64,000 nt of DNA from Luteococcus sp038433135 (GTDB lineage Bacteria; Actinomycetota; Actinomycetes; Propionibacteriales; Propionibacteriaceae), in contig NZ_JBCDMV010000023.1 of assembly GCF_038433135.1 (NCBI RefSeq), positions 46,813-110,812 of the forward strand, given 5' to 3'. Below the pieces are notes generated by a model. That model saw only the letters and a list, made by a program, of their open reading frames with translations. It made no database searches and was not told where the DNA came from. Below, in pieces: positions 17,588 to 26,492 of this stretch; position 1 is the first letter of the stretch; each line of letters opens with the position of its first letter. Both the position numbers and the translations under genes were made by a program.

Positions 17588-18313
17588 ATGGACGATTCGA
17601 GTGGAGTGGGAGTTCTGGACAAGGCCGCCCTGGTGCTGAGTGCCCTGGAGACCGGCCCGACGACCCTCGCGGGCCTGGTCAGTTCCACCGGGCTGGCACG
17701 CCCGACGGCGCACCGGCTGGCCGTCGCGTTGGAGCATCACCGGCTGGTGGGCCGAGACCTGCAGGGACGCTTCGTGCTGGGCCCGCGCCTGACCGAGCTG
17801 GCCGCGGCCGCCGGCGAGGATCGCCTGCTGGCCACCGCTGGCCCCATTCTTGCCCGGCTGCGCGACATCACCGGGGAATCGGCCCAGTTGTTCCGCCGTC
17901 AGGGCGACATTCGCGTCTGTGCAGCGGTTGCGGAACGGCCCAGTGGCCTGCGCGACACCATTCCGGTCGGTTCCCAGCTGACCATGACCGCCGGCTCCGC
18001 CGCCCAGGTGCTGCTGGCCTGGGACGAGCCCGACCGGCTGCAGCGCGGCCTCAACTCGTCGGCCTTCTCCGCCGTGGCACTGGCGACGGTGCGGCGCCGC
18101 GGCTGGGCCCAGTCCGTGGCCGAGCGCGAGCCCGGCGTCGCGTCGGTCTCCGCACCGGTGCGCGCCCCCAGCGGCAAGGTGCTGGCGGCGGTCAGCGTCT
18201 CTGGCCCCATCGAACGGCTAACCCGCCAGCCCGGCCGGCTGCACGCCCCGGCCGTGATGGCCGCTGCCGAACGCCTCTCGGAGGTACTGCGCCGCACCGG
18301 CGCCAGCGAGTGA
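17588..18313 (+). CDS. ndgR: IclR-family regulator of leucine synthesis (NdgR/LtbR type)
   Basis: A 241-residue IclR-type regulator. The N-terminal winged helix-turn-helix spans about residues 10-60 (TLAGLVSSTGLARPTAHRLA) and the C-terminal effector domain follows. The strongly conserved opening SSGVGVLDKAALVLSALE and its divergent placement beside leuCD identify it with NdgR of Streptomyces and LtbR of Corynebacterium, which control leucine and related amino acid genes. The start is the ATG at 17588; a longer in-frame form from 17531 would read through the control region. A GAGAC-type palindrome lies directly in front of it, consistent with autoregulation. The ligand is unknown. Confidence 0.9.
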   Translation: MDDSSGVGVLDKAALVLSALETGPTTLAGLVSSTGLARPTAHRLAVALEHHRLVGRDLQGRFVLGPRLTELAAAAGEDRLLATAGPILARLRDITGESAQLFRRQGDIRVCAAVAERPSGLRDTIPVGSQLTMTAGSAAQVLLAWDEPDRLQRGLNSSAFSAVALATVRRRGWAQSVAEREPGVASVSAPVRAPSGKVLAAVSVSGPIERLTRQPGRLHAPAVMAAAERLSEVLRRTGASE

Positions 18314-18322
18314 GCCCGAACC

Positions 18323-19945
18323 TCACGCCTCGTGCGTGAGCAATCCCTCAGAGAGGGTCAAGAGGACGCGCGCCGTCCCCAGACGCTCGGCGGGCACGGC
18401 CAGCGGATCCACGTCCAGCACGACGAAGGTGGCTGGACCGCCGAGTTCGAGCGACCCACCGCTCTCCCCGATGGCTGCCCGCGGACCAGTGGTGAACCCC
18501 GCGAGCACCTCGCGGGCGGTGAGCGCTTGATCGGGCAGCACTGGAGCCACCGACGGATCGTCCACCGGGCGGCGCAGCTGGGCATCGGCCATGATCTTGA
18601 GCACCTCGAAGGGAGCGACTGGATAGTCCGATCCAAGTGCCAGCACCGCTCCCGAATCCAGCACGTCGCGGGTGCACCAGGCCCGGGCGGCCCGCTCCGG
18701 CCCCAGACGGCGCGACCACTCATCATTGCCGTCGGCATGGGTGTGGTGGGTGCAGTGAGTGGGTTGCATGCTCACGGCGATCCCGGCCGCGCCCATCTGC
18801 TGGATCACGTCTCGACCAACAGATTCCACATGTTCGATCCGGTGCTGCACCCCATTGGTCGGCAGTGCAGCCAAGACCTCCACCACCTCACGGATTCCCC
18901 GCTCGCCGATGGCGTGCGTCGCGGTGGGTACCCCCGCCGCGTGGAATTGCGCCACCCGTCGGGCATAGTCCCGAACTCCGCCCCACAAGGAGTCAGTGCT
19001 CTCGCCATGACTGTCGGGCGTTTCCAGCCACGCAGTACCGCCCTCGACGGTGCCGTCGATGAAGAACTTCACCCCTTCCACCCGCCAGCGCTGGCCACCG
19101 AGCCCCTGTCGGTCGATGAAATCGCGACAGTCGGCATCATCCAGCTGGGGCGTACACCACGGCGACAGTCGCAGCCTCACCGGGAGCGGACCAGCCTCCT
19201 CGGCCGCGCAGAGCAGCTCCATGACGTCCGCATCTCGCATGTCCAGCACATGCACCTCAGCAATACCCTGTGCGGCCATCTGCGCCAGCAAGCCGTGCAG
19301 GGCCGCAACGCGTTCGGGCAGGGTCTGGACGGGCAAGACCGGCTGCAAGAGTGCCATCGCGTCAAATTCCAGCAGGTGCCCAGTAGGTCGTCCATCATCG
19401 CCGATGACTATGGAGCCACTGGGCAGATCCCGCGGACCATCAATACCGGCCAAGGCGAGCGCGGGATCCGAGGCGATGGCCGAGTGGGCATCGAAGAGCG
19501 TGACGTAGGCCTTGCGATCCGAGCCCAAGGCCTTGTGCAGCAGCTCATTGGTGATGTCCTCACCATCCAGGCAGGTTGGGTCCAGCCCCCACCCGAGCAA
19601 CCAGTCGTCCGCCTCCAGATTGCTTTGCGCCTTGCTCAACTCACCGACCAACTGACCGATGGAGGTGCAGCCCGAGAGGTCCACACCTCGGGCCAGCCCG
19701 AGACTCATGATCGGGTGGGCATGGGCGTCGGTGAAGGCAGGAACCACGGCTCCATCCGTGCGAATGACGCGGGTGGTAGGGCCGATCAACGGCTGCACGT
19801 CCGCTGGACCCCCCAGCCCCACGACTCGTCCCCCGGCCACCGCGATGGCTGTCGGCTGCCGCTCACCGGATGCGACTGACCCCATGGTGTGGACCACACA
19901 GGCGACGACCACCAGCTCCGCAATCCCACTGCTGTTCGCACTCAT
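18323..19945 (-). CDS. Amidohydrolase family 3 metal-dependent hydrolase
   Basis: A 540-residue cytoplasmic amidohydrolase of the YtcJ-like group. Metal-binding motifs are in order: FTDAHAHP, the region VKFFIDGTVEGGTAWLE where a lysine is expected, HAIGERGI, HRIEHVE and the catalytic aspartate in LALGSDYPVAP. Substrates of this group include formamides, cyclic ureas and N-acyl amines, and the sequence does not say which. The ATG at 19945 overlaps the permease stop as ATGA, so both are translated together and the permease probably imports the substrate. It converges on ndgR with a 9-bp gap. The pair seems inserted into an otherwise conserved ndgR-tRNA neighbourhood. Confidence 0.87.
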   Translation of the reverse strand: MSANSSGIAELVVVACVVHTMGSVASGERQPTAIAVAGGRVVGLGGPADVQPLIGPTTRVIRTDGAVVPAFTDAHAHPIMSLGLARGVDLSGCTSIGQLVGELSKAQSNLEADDWLLGWGLDPTCLDGEDITNELLHKALGSDRKAYVTLFDAHSAIASDPALALAGIDGPRDLPSGSIVIGDDGRPTGHLLEFDAMALLQPVLPVQTLPERVAALHGLLAQMAAQGIAEVHVLDMRDADVMELLCAAEEAGPLPVRLRLSPWCTPQLDDADCRDFIDRQGLGGQRWRVEGVKFFIDGTVEGGTAWLETPDSHGESTDSLWGGVRDYARRVAQFHAAGVPTATHAIGERGIREVVEVLAALPTNGVQHRIEHVESVGRDVIQQMGAAGIAVSMQPTHCTHHTHADGNDEWSRRLGPERAARAWCTRDVLDSGAVLALGSDYPVAPFEVLKIMADAQLRRPVDDPSVAPVLPDQALTAREVLAGFTTGPRAAIGESGGSLELGGPATFVVLDVDPLAVPAERLGTARVLLTLSEGLLTHEA

Positions 19946-21339
19946 CGGACATCCCCCGGAGCCAGATCCACGTCGGCAAAGGACAAGGTGGGCACCGGAC
20001 GACGGAAGCCCCCGGTCCGAACCAGCAGGATCATCCCACCCACCGCCAGCCATGCACCACCAACCACCCAGGTGAAGGGCTCCAGCGACGTCCACAGCCA
20101 GATACTCAGCCCGAAGCCGATCAGCGGGAGCAAGCCGTAGCGCACCAGCGCGCGGGGACTGCGTTCCGCCTGGCCACTGGCAGGAAACAGGTAGCTGCGG
20201 ATCACCGAGAGGTTGACCATGCTGAAGGCAGCCAAGGCACCAAAACTGATCATGAAGGCCGCCTGTTCCAGAGTGAGCACGAGGCTCAGCAAGGCAATCA
20301 CCGAGACAACCGCGGTGGCGACCACGGGCGTCTGGAAACGCTGGGACAGTTGCCCGAGCGATCTCGGCAGCGTGCCGTCGCGCCCCATCGAGAACAGCAC
20401 GCGGGAGACCGAGACCTGTCCGGCCAATCCTGAACCCAATCCGCCAGCTATCAGGGCGACCACCATCAGCGAGGCCACGATCTGCCCGCCGACATGCTCG
20501 GCCAGCACGACGCCCGCGGCATCGAGCAGTTCCTGCGGAACGGCACTCCAGTCGTCGGGATGGTAGGCCAACGCTCCGATCCAGGAGATCAGGATGAAGG
20601 TGGCACCACCAATCAGCGTGGTGAGAACGATTGCTCGGGGAATGTCCCGCTCGGGGGCGCGAGCCTCCTCGGACAAGGTGGACACCGCGTCGAACCCCAA
20701 GAAGGACAGGGCCAGGATGCCGCCGCCCGTGAGGATCGGGCTGAAGGCGTCGCTCCCGACGATGAATGGGTCGAGCAGACCCGGTGCGCTCGGATCACCG
20801 AGAGCTGCCTTGAGCGCCAGGATGCCGAAGACGCCCACGGTGGCGACCGAGATCACGACTGTCACCACGTTGAAGCGATGGGCCAGCTTGATCCCCAAGA
20901 CATTGAAGATGAAGACGATCAACAGGGCCACCAGCGAGAAGACCTGCACGGGGATGCCGGGGAACTGGGTCGCGACATAGAGCCCCAGGATCATGAAGTT
21001 GATCATCGGGATGAACAAGTAGTCCAGGAGCAGCAACCACCCGACGAGGAAGCCGGTTGCCCCGCCGAAGGAGTACTGCACATAGGAATAGGCCGATCCA
21101 GCCACCGGGCATCGGCGCACCATCGCGGCGTAGCTGAGTGCCGTGAAGATCATGGTGGCCAAGGCGGCCACGTAGGCCAGCGGTAGATGGCCGCTGGTGA
21201 TCTGGTTGACGATGCCATAGGTGGTGAACACCGTGGTGATGGCCATGTACGACAGGCCAAACAGGGTGAGGCCGGCAAGTCCAAGGGCGCGCCTGAGCTG
21301 CTGCCCCTGTTCGGCAACTGGGTTCTGCAGGGTGGTCAT
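19942..21339 (-). CDS. APC-family amino acid/amine permease
   Basis: A 465-residue membrane protein with about twelve hydrophobic helices and the APC-type opening ALGLAGLTLFGLSYMAITTV, followed by CPVAGSAYSYVQYSFGGATG. FLGFDAVSTLSEEARAPERD matches the conserved loop after helix 6. It is expected to import an amino acid, amine or related compound by proton symport. The start is ATG 21339 with GAGGGGAG upstream; 17 codons upstream another start exists without such a site. It is the first gene of an operon with the amidohydrolase. The 184 bp upstream holds two dyads, one Crp-like, that may regulate the pair. Confidence 0.9.
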   Translation of the reverse strand: MTTLQNPVAEQGQQLRRALGLAGLTLFGLSYMAITTVFTTYGIVNQITSGHLPLAYVAALATMIFTALSYAAMVRRCPVAGSAYSYVQYSFGGATGFLVGWLLLLDYLFIPMINFMILGLYVATQFPGIPVQVFSLVALLIVFIFNVLGIKLAHRFNVVTVVISVATVGVFGILALKAALGDPSAPGLLDPFIVGSDAFSPILTGGGILALSFLGFDAVSTLSEEARAPERDIPRAIVLTTLIGGATFILISWIGALAYHPDDWSAVPQELLDAAGVVLAEHVGGQIVASLMVVALIAGGLGSGLAGQVSVSRVLFSMGRDGTLPRSLGQLSQRFQTPVVATAVVSVIALLSLVLTLEQAAFMISFGALAAFSMVNLSVIRSYLFPASGQAERSPRALVRYGLLPLIGFGLSIWLWTSLEPFTWVVGGAWLAVGGMILLVRTGGFRRPVPTLSFADVDLAPGDVR

Positions 21340-21379
21340 CAAAACTCCCCTCGAGCGGTCAGCGTCGACTGCAAGAAAA

Positions 21380-21394
21380 ATGAATGGCATTCAT
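21380..21394. promoter_or_regulatory. Perfect palindrome upstream of the permease operon
   Basis: ATGAATG-G-CATTCAT is a perfect 7-1-7 palindrome 41 bp before the permease start, in an AT-richer control region. It is likely an operator for this two-gene operon; no cognate regulator gene is adjacent. Confidence 0.5.
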
Positions 21395-21439
21395 ATTCAC
21401 ACGGGCGCACCGCAGATGGAAGACTTCCGGCGAAAAAAA

Positions 21440-21455
21440 TGTGACGAATGTCACT
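21440..21455. promoter_or_regulatory. Crp/GlxR-like site upstream of the permease operon
   Basis: TGTGA-CGAATG-TCACT matches the Crp/GlxR consensus TGTGA-N6-TCACA at nine of ten informative positions, about 100 bp before the permease start. This distance suits activation by a cAMP-responsive regulator. Assignment is by consensus only. Confidence 0.5.
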
Positions 21456-21487
21456 TTGGCGGCGCGGAGCGCATCACCGCACAACGC

Positions 21488-21520
21488 AGCAGGCCCGGAT
21501 CCAGTGGATCCGGGCCTGCT
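21488..21520. terminator. Strong hairpin after tRNA-Glu
   Basis: Two 16-nt perfectly complementary arms separated by one base (21488-21503 and 21505-21520) begin four bases past the CCA end of tRNA-Glu. It most likely ends the tRNA transcript on the minus strand; there is no T-run. Confidence 0.75.
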
Positions 21521-21523
21521 GTC

Positions 21524-21599
21524 TGGTAGCCCCGACGGGATTCGAACCCGCGCTACCGCCTTGAGAGGGCGGCGTGCTAGGCCGCTACACAACGGGGCC
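21524..21599 (-). tRNA. tRNA-Glu (anticodon CTC)
   Basis: 76 nt on the minus strand, with a 7-bp acceptor stem (G1-U72 wobble), D-arm, anticodon loop CTCTCAA (anticodon CTC, reads GAG), T-arm GGTTCGAATCC and an encoded CCA. It follows tRNA-Gln and a strong hairpin follows it. Confidence 0.95.
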
Positions 21600-21678
21600 C
21601 CTAGCATTGCCTCCGAGTTTCCTCGGGAGCGTTGAAAGCTTAGTGGAAGTGACTCTTGCGAGCAATTCCTGCTTTCAG

Positions 21679-21750
21679 CAGGGGTACCAGGACTCGAACC
21701 TGGACTAACGGAACCAGAAACCGTCGGGCTGCCAATTACCCCATACCCCT
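21679..21750 (-). tRNA. tRNA-Gln (anticodon CTG)
   Basis: 72 nt on the minus strand: acceptor AGGGGTA paired with TACCCCT, anticodon loop TTCTGGT (anticodon CTG, reads CAG), T-arm AGGTTCGAGTCCT. The CCA is not encoded, unlike its neighbour. The base of the anticodon stem has a T-T mismatch. It is upstream of tRNA-Glu, the usual actinobacterial Gln-Glu pair. Confidence 0.95.
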
Positions 21751-21840
21751 TCGTTTCGCCTTGGCGTTTTCTGCGGCGCAACGAGGTTGAACACTACCGG
21801 ACGCGGACCGCGCTGCCAAATCGGCCCGGGCCGTACAGAT

Positions 21841-22806
21841 TCAGTGCCGACGGTCGGGCGCCCCGGGCGTGCGGGTGGCCAGGTTCATCCGGCCGGACAA
21901 CCACCACGCGATCAGCGCGAACAACCCGAACCCGAGCAGGTCGCTGGCCGCATTGGCCCAGCCGATCGCCTGCAGGGCACGGGCCTGCGCGATGCCGCCG
22001 GTGAAGGCCGCCCAGCCGAAGGCGAACAGGTTGTTGGCGACGTGGCAGGCGATCCCCGCCTCCAGCCCGCCGGTCCAGACCACCAGGGCGCCGGCCAGCA
22101 GGCCGAAGCCGAGGCGGTCCACGAACAGCGCCGGGTTCTGCACGCCGTGGAAGAGCGCGAAGAGCAGGGCGGATCCGATCACGGCCAGCCAGCGGGCGTT
22201 CTCGGGGCTGAGCCGCACCCCGTCGCCGATTCCGCCGAGCGCCTGCATCAGGTAGCCGCGGAAGAAGAACTCCTCCCCCGCCGCCTGCAGCGGGGCGGTC
22301 AGCACCACCAGGCCGATCCACAGCCACACGTCGCGCTGCGGATCGAGCGCAGGCGCCTGCCCCAGCCGACCGAGCAGCAGGACGGCGTTGAGCACCACCG
22401 CGGCGATCGGCACGCACAGCAGCAGGTAGCGCCAGCGCATTCCGGGCTGCACGCTCATGGCCCACCGCACCCGTCGTCGGTTCACCCAGCGGGTCAGCGC
22501 CAGCGAGATCACGATCAGCAGCGCCAGCCCCAGGTGCGCGCCCACCAGCCCCGACGGGTGCAGGAAGGCCAGCGCCTCCTTGTGATACGCCACGAAGCCG
22601 ATCGGACGGCCGGCGATCAGCCAGCCGATCCAGACCACCAGCTGGGCCAGCAGCGGCACGGCCAGGGCATAGAGCGAGATCCCCAGCAGGATGCCGAGCC
22701 CGCCCCGCAACGGAGCGTCGGGCTCACCGCCGAAGACTCGGGTGTAGTCGACGCCGCCGCGGGGTTCCTCGACGGGCACCGGCGGGGTGGTCTGGGTGGG
22801 GCTCAC
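21841..22806 (-). CDS. CPBP-family intramembrane metalloprotease
   Basis: A 321-residue polytopic membrane protein of the CAAX protease/bacteriocin-processing (CPBP, Abi) family. The glutamate motif is AAGEEFFFRGYLMQALGG, followed by the histidine motif LFALFHGVQNP and a second one IACHVANNLFAF; together these form the metal site inside the membrane. About seven to eight hydrophobic segments are visible. The substrate is unknown: family members process prenylated proteins, peptides or anti-sigma factors. The GTG start at 22806 overlaps the stop of the FAH-family gene (GTGA), so the two are in one operon. The tRNA-Gln gene lies 90 bp downstream. Confidence 0.9.
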   Translation of the reverse strand: MSPTQTTPPVPVEEPRGGVDYTRVFGGEPDAPLRGGLGILLGISLYALAVPLLAQLVVWIGWLIAGRPIGFVAYHKEALAFLHPSGLVGAHLGLALLIVISLALTRWVNRRRVRWAMSVQPGMRWRYLLLCVPIAAVVLNAVLLLGRLGQAPALDPQRDVWLWIGLVVLTAPLQAAGEEFFFRGYLMQALGGIGDGVRLSPENARWLAVIGSALLFALFHGVQNPALFVDRLGFGLLAGALVVWTGGLEAGIACHVANNLFAFGWAAFTGGIAQARALQAIGWANAASDLLGFGLFALIAWWLSGRMNLATRTPGAPDRRH

Positions 22807-23627
22807 TCCTCGTCCACCACGGGGTTGGCCAGCTCACCGATCTGGTCGATGGCGACGCTGACCCGCTGGCCGGGGGTGATCTCGCCCACGCCGGCCGGGG
22901 TGCCGGTGAGGATCACGTCGCCGGGCAGCAGCGTGGTGAACTCGCTGATGTAGCTGACCAGCTCGGCGACGCCGCGCACCATCAGCTTGGTGGAGTCGTC
23001 CTGGCGCACCTCGCCCTGCCCGGGGGTGCGCTGGTCCGCAACGGTGGTGGTGATCCGCAGATCGGCGGCATCCTCCAGCGAAAGATGGGTGACGATCCAC
23101 GGGCCCAGCGGGCAGAAGGTGTCGCTGCCCTTGGCTCGGGCCCACTGCCCGTCGCTGGCCTGCAGGTCTCGCGCGGTGACGTCATTGGCGACGGTGTAGC
23201 CGAAGACCACCTCCGGAACGCGATCGACGGGCACCTGCTTGCAGATCCGGCCGATCACCACGGCCAGTTCGCCCTCGTGGTGCAGGCTCTTGCTGGCCTT
23301 GGGGCGCACGATCGGGTCGTCGGGGCCAATCACGGAGGTGTTGGGCTTGAAGAACAGCAGCGGGGTGTCCGGTACCTCATTGCCCAGCTCCGCGGCGTGG
23401 GCGGCGAAGTTTCGGCCCACCCCGACGATCTTGCTGCGGGGAATGACGGGGGCCAGCAGCCGCACGTCGTCCAGCGGGTGGCGTTCACCGGTGTAGTTCA
23501 CCGGGCCCGCGAGCGGATCCCCGGTGATGGCGGCGATGGTGTCGGGGTGTTCCCCGGCGTCGGCGGCGAGTTCGACGAGTCCATACTGCGGCTCGCCTCC
23601 GGCAAGGGCGTATCGAGCAATGCGCAT
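22803..23627 (-). CDS. Fumarylacetoacetate hydrolase family protein
   Basis: A 274-residue hydrolase/decarboxylase of the FAH superfamily. The catalytic His region is VGVGRNFAAHA, metal ligands lie in HHEGELAVVIG, and the conserved GYTVANDVTARD, KGSDTFCPLGPWI and ILTGTPAGVG stretches are intact. Members cleave or decarboxylate beta-diketo acids, for example in homoprotocatechuate breakdown or as oxaloacetate decarboxylase; the sequence does not separate these. A FAH-family gene lies near gltX and the Gln/Glu tRNAs in many actinobacteria; here gltX is not adjacent. It diverges from deoA with 54 bp between them. Confidence 0.9.
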   Translation of the reverse strand: MRIARYALAGGEPQYGLVELAADAGEHPDTIAAITGDPLAGPVNYTGERHPLDDVRLLAPVIPRSKIVGVGRNFAAHAAELGNEVPDTPLLFFKPNTSVIGPDDPIVRPKASKSLHHEGELAVVIGRICKQVPVDRVPEVVFGYTVANDVTARDLQASDGQWARAKGSDTFCPLGPWIVTHLSLEDAADLRITTTVADQRTPGQGEVRQDDSTKLMVRGVAELVSYISEFTTLLPGDVILTGTPAGVGEITPGQRVSVAIDQIGELANPVVDEE

Positions 23628-23681
23628 GCGGCGAGAATACCGTCCGCGCGCCGTCGTCCAGGTGCTGGAATACTGGGCGGC

Positions 23682-24977
23682 ATGGTCAAGGACTTCGATG
23701 CACAGGCATACAGCGCGGTGGAACTCATCCGCACCAAGCGCGACGGGGGAACCCTCACCGACGAGCAGATCGACTGGCTGATCCACGCCTACACCGAGGG
23801 CATCGTCGCCGACGAGCAGATGAGCGCCATGGCCATGGCCATCCTCTTCCGCGGGTTGGATGACCGGGAACTCCCCCGCTGGACCCAGGCGATGATCGAC
23901 ACCGGCGTGCGGCTGGACTTCTCCTCGCTCAGCCGACCGACCTCCGACAAGCACTCCACGGGCGGTGTGGGCGACAAGATCACCCTGCCGCTGGCGCCAC
24001 TGGTGGCGGCCTGCGGCGTCGCCGTACCGCAGCTGTCCGGCCGCGGCCTGGGACACACCGGCGGCACCCTGGACAAGATGGAATCGATCCCCGGCTGGCG
24101 CGCCATGCTCTCCAACGACGAGATGATGACCCAGCTGGAGGAGGTCGGGGCGGTGATCTGCGCCGCCGGTGACGGCCTGGCCCGCGCCGACAAGAAGCTC
24201 TACGCCCTGCGCGACGTCACCGGCACCGTCGAGGCGATCCCGCTGATCGCCAGCTCCATCATGAGCAAGAAGATCGCCGAGGGCACCGGCGCGCTGGTGC
24301 TGGACGTGAAGGTGGGCTCCGGCGCCTTCATGAAGAACCTGGACGACGCCCGCGAGCTGGCCAGCCGGATGGTGGCGCTGGGCAAGGCCGCCAAGGTGAA
24401 CACCGTCGCATTGCTGACCGACATGTCCACCCCGCTGGGCCTGACCGCCGGCAACGCCCTGGAGGTCACCGAATCCGTCGAGGTGCTGGCCGGTGGTGGG
24501 CCCGCCGACGTCGTCGAGCTGACCCTGGCGCTGGCCCGGGAGATGCTGCAGGCCGCAGGCTCCGACGCCGACCCCCAGAAGGCCCTCCAGGACGGTTCCG
24601 CGATGGACGTCTGGAAGCGGATGGTGCTCGCCCAGGGCGGCGACCCGAACGCGACCCTCCCGGTGGCCAAGCACTCCGACGAGGTACTGGCCGAGGACGA
24701 CGGCGTGCTGACAACGCTGGATGCGATGGCGGTGGGCGTCGCCGCCTGGCGGCTGGGTGCCGGACGGGCCCGCAAGGAGGATCCGGTGCAGGCCGGCGCC
24801 GGCGTCGTGATGCACGCCAAGCCGGGCGATCGGGTGGTCAAGGGCCAGCCGATCCTCACCCTGCACACCGACACCCCCGAGGCCTTCGAGCGGGCGCGCG
24901 AGGCGCTGGCTGGCGGCATCGAGATCGGGCCGCAGCCCGTGGAGCGTCAGCCGCTGCTGATCGACCGGATCAGCTGA
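23682..24977 (+). CDS. deoA: Thymidine/pyrimidine-nucleoside phosphorylase
   Basis: A 431-residue phosphorylase that cleaves thymidine to thymine and deoxyribose 1-phosphate for salvage. The phosphate site KHSTGGVGDK and the conserved SGRGLGHTGGTLDKMESIPG are intact; AHAxPGD-type residues near the C-terminus appear as VMHAKPGDRV. The start is ATG 23682. pepT follows after only 3 bp, so both are probably co-transcribed, giving a nucleoside and peptide salvage pair. The gene reads divergently from the FAH-family gene. Confidence 0.94.
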   Translation: MVKDFDAQAYSAVELIRTKRDGGTLTDEQIDWLIHAYTEGIVADEQMSAMAMAILFRGLDDRELPRWTQAMIDTGVRLDFSSLSRPTSDKHSTGGVGDKITLPLAPLVAACGVAVPQLSGRGLGHTGGTLDKMESIPGWRAMLSNDEMMTQLEEVGAVICAAGDGLARADKKLYALRDVTGTVEAIPLIASSIMSKKIAEGTGALVLDVKVGSGAFMKNLDDARELASRMVALGKAAKVNTVALLTDMSTPLGLTAGNALEVTESVEVLAGGGPADVVELTLALAREMLQAAGSDADPQKALQDGSAMDVWKRMVLAQGGDPNATLPVAKHSDEVLAEDDGVLTTLDAMAVGVAAWRLGAGRARKEDPVQAGAGVVMHAKPGDRVVKGQPILTLHTDTPEAFERAREALAGGIEIGPQPVERQPLLIDRIS

Positions 24978-24980
24978 ACG

Positions 24981-26492
24981 ATGACGGACGCCGAGGCACG
25001 CCGACGCGAGGACGCACTGGCCGAGCGCTTCCTGCGCTACAGCGCGATCAGCAGCCAGTCGGATGCCTCGGCCACCGTCGTGCCCAGCACGCCCGGGCAG
25101 CGAGTCTTCGCCGAGCTGCTGGCCGACGAGTTGCGCGCTGCGGGTGCGGCCGACGTACAGCTGTCCGAGACCGCGGTGCTGACCGCCCGGATCCGGGAGC
25201 GGCTGCCCGCCGGGCATCCGCCGGTTCCAGCGGTGGGTTTCTGCGTGCACCTGGACACGGCCGACGCCGGTCTGTCCCCCGAGGTGCACGCCCGGGTGGT
25301 CTCCTACGAGGGCGGCGATTTGTGTCTGGACAAGGAATCCGACGCCTGGATCCGGGTGGCGGAGCATCCGGAGCTGGCGCGTTACGCCGGCCAGCGGCTG
25401 CTGGTCACCGACGGCAGCTCTGTGCTGGGCGCCGATGACAAGGCCGGGGTCGCGTCGGTGATGGAGGCCGTGACTGGTCTGCTGGCCGACCCCGACGCGG
25501 TGCATGGCGACATCTATCTGGCCGTCGTGCCGGATGAGGAGATCGGGCTGCGCGGCGTACGGACCCTGGACCTGACTCGCTTTCCGGTGGAATTCGCCTG
25601 GACGCTGGACTGCTGCGAGCTGGGCGAGGTGGTCTGGCAGACCTTCAACGCCGCCGCCGTCCGGGTTCAGGTGCAGGGGGTTTCGGCGCATCCGATGTCC
25701 GCGAAGGGGGTGCTGGTCAATCCGGTGCTGGTTCTGCACGATCTGGTGACCCAGCTGGACCGGGAGCAGACGCCGGAGCACACCGAGGGAACCGAGGGCT
25801 TCGTCTGGGTGACCGGCGTCGAGGCCAATCCGTCGCGAGCGACGCTCAGCGCGATCATCCGTGACCATGACCTGGCCGGTTTCGAGACCCGCAAGCGCAC
25901 CGTGCTGGCGGCCGTCGAGCAGGCGCGACTATTGCACCCCCGCGCCAGCGTCGAGGTGGAGATCACCGACACCTACGGCAACATCGCCGACGCGGTTACC
26001 GACCAGAACCGCACCGCCATCGATCTGGTGCTGACGGCGATGGAGAACCTGGGCATCACGCCGAAGCCGACCGCGATGCGGGGCGGCACCGACGGTTCCT
26101 GGCTGTCCCGCCAAGGAATCCTCACCCCGAACTTGTTCACGGGGGCGCACAACTTCCACAGCGCCGCCGAATTCCTGCCGCTGCCCAGCTTTGAGCGCAG
26201 CCACGCGCTGGTGCTGGAACTGATTCGACTGGCGGGTGCCGACACTGGCATCGGGGGGGGTCAAGCAACATCGGCCTTCGGCGCGACGGTGATTTGCCCT
26301 CCCAAGGCGTCGACGACCTTCATGATTGTCTGGAATGAGGGGTTTCCGGCACCGCTGAGCGACTTGTACAACGACTCGCGACCGACGCCGGCAGCCCGGG
26401 CAACTTCGGCCATGCCCTTCGCCTTGGCAATGTCACCAAGTGCCGCCTGCAGCAGCGCAGGATCGCCACTGCGTGCGGCCTCGTCGAGGTAG
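24981..26492 (+). CDS. pepT: Peptidase T with an abnormal C-terminal extension
   Basis: Residues 1-about 423 are a complete M20-family tripeptidase. The zinc and catalytic motifs are FCVHLDTADA, LGADDKAGVAS, VVPDEEIGLRG, DCCELGE, MRGGTDGSWLSRQG and GAHNFHSAAEFLP. The enzyme removes the N-terminal residue from tripeptides. A typical PepT ends near residue 410-425, but here no stop occurs at that point. Instead the frame runs through a G8 tract (26253-26260) and continues about 80 codons antisense across the antitoxin gene to 26492. The tail is Ala/Ser/Pro-rich and looks non-coding. One G fewer would give a stop 11 codons past the tract. The core is probably functional. Confidence 0.85.
   Translation: MTDAEARRREDALAERFLRYSAISSQSDASATVVPSTPGQRVFAELLADELRAAGAADVQLSETAVLTARIRERLPAGHPPVPAVGFCVHLDTADAGLSPEVHARVVSYEGGDLCLDKESDAWIRVAEHPELARYAGQRLLVTDGSSVLGADDKAGVASVMEAVTGLLADPDAVHGDIYLAVVPDEEIGLRGVRTLDLTRFPVEFAWTLDCCELGEVVWQTFNAAAVRVQVQGVSAHPMSAKGVLVNPVLVLHDLVTQLDREQTPEHTEGTEGFVWVTGVEANPSRATLSAIIRDHDLAGFETRKRTVLAAVEQARLLHPRASVEVEITDTYGNIADAVTDQNRTAIDLVLTAMENLGITPKPTAMRGGTDGSWLSRQGILTPNLFTGAHNFHSAAEFLPLPSFERSHALVLELIRLAGADTGIGGGQATSAFGATVICPPKASTTFMIVWNEGFPAPLSDLYNDSRPTPAARATSAMPFALAMSPSAACSSAGSPLRAASSR

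Noticed and set aside
22803..25868. An open frame of more than 1000 codons on the minus strand across deoA and pepT
   Set aside because: Only the last 275 codons (FAH-family gene) are real; the rest is antisense to two well-recognised enzymes and rich in His/Gly/Gln, a typical shadow in high-GC DNA.
26253..26260. G8 tract as a simple sequencing error in pepT
   Set aside because: This cannot be excluded, but one base fewer still gives an unusual end and the neighbouring toxin-antitoxin genes are intact, so I report it as a finding with this caveat instead of correcting it.
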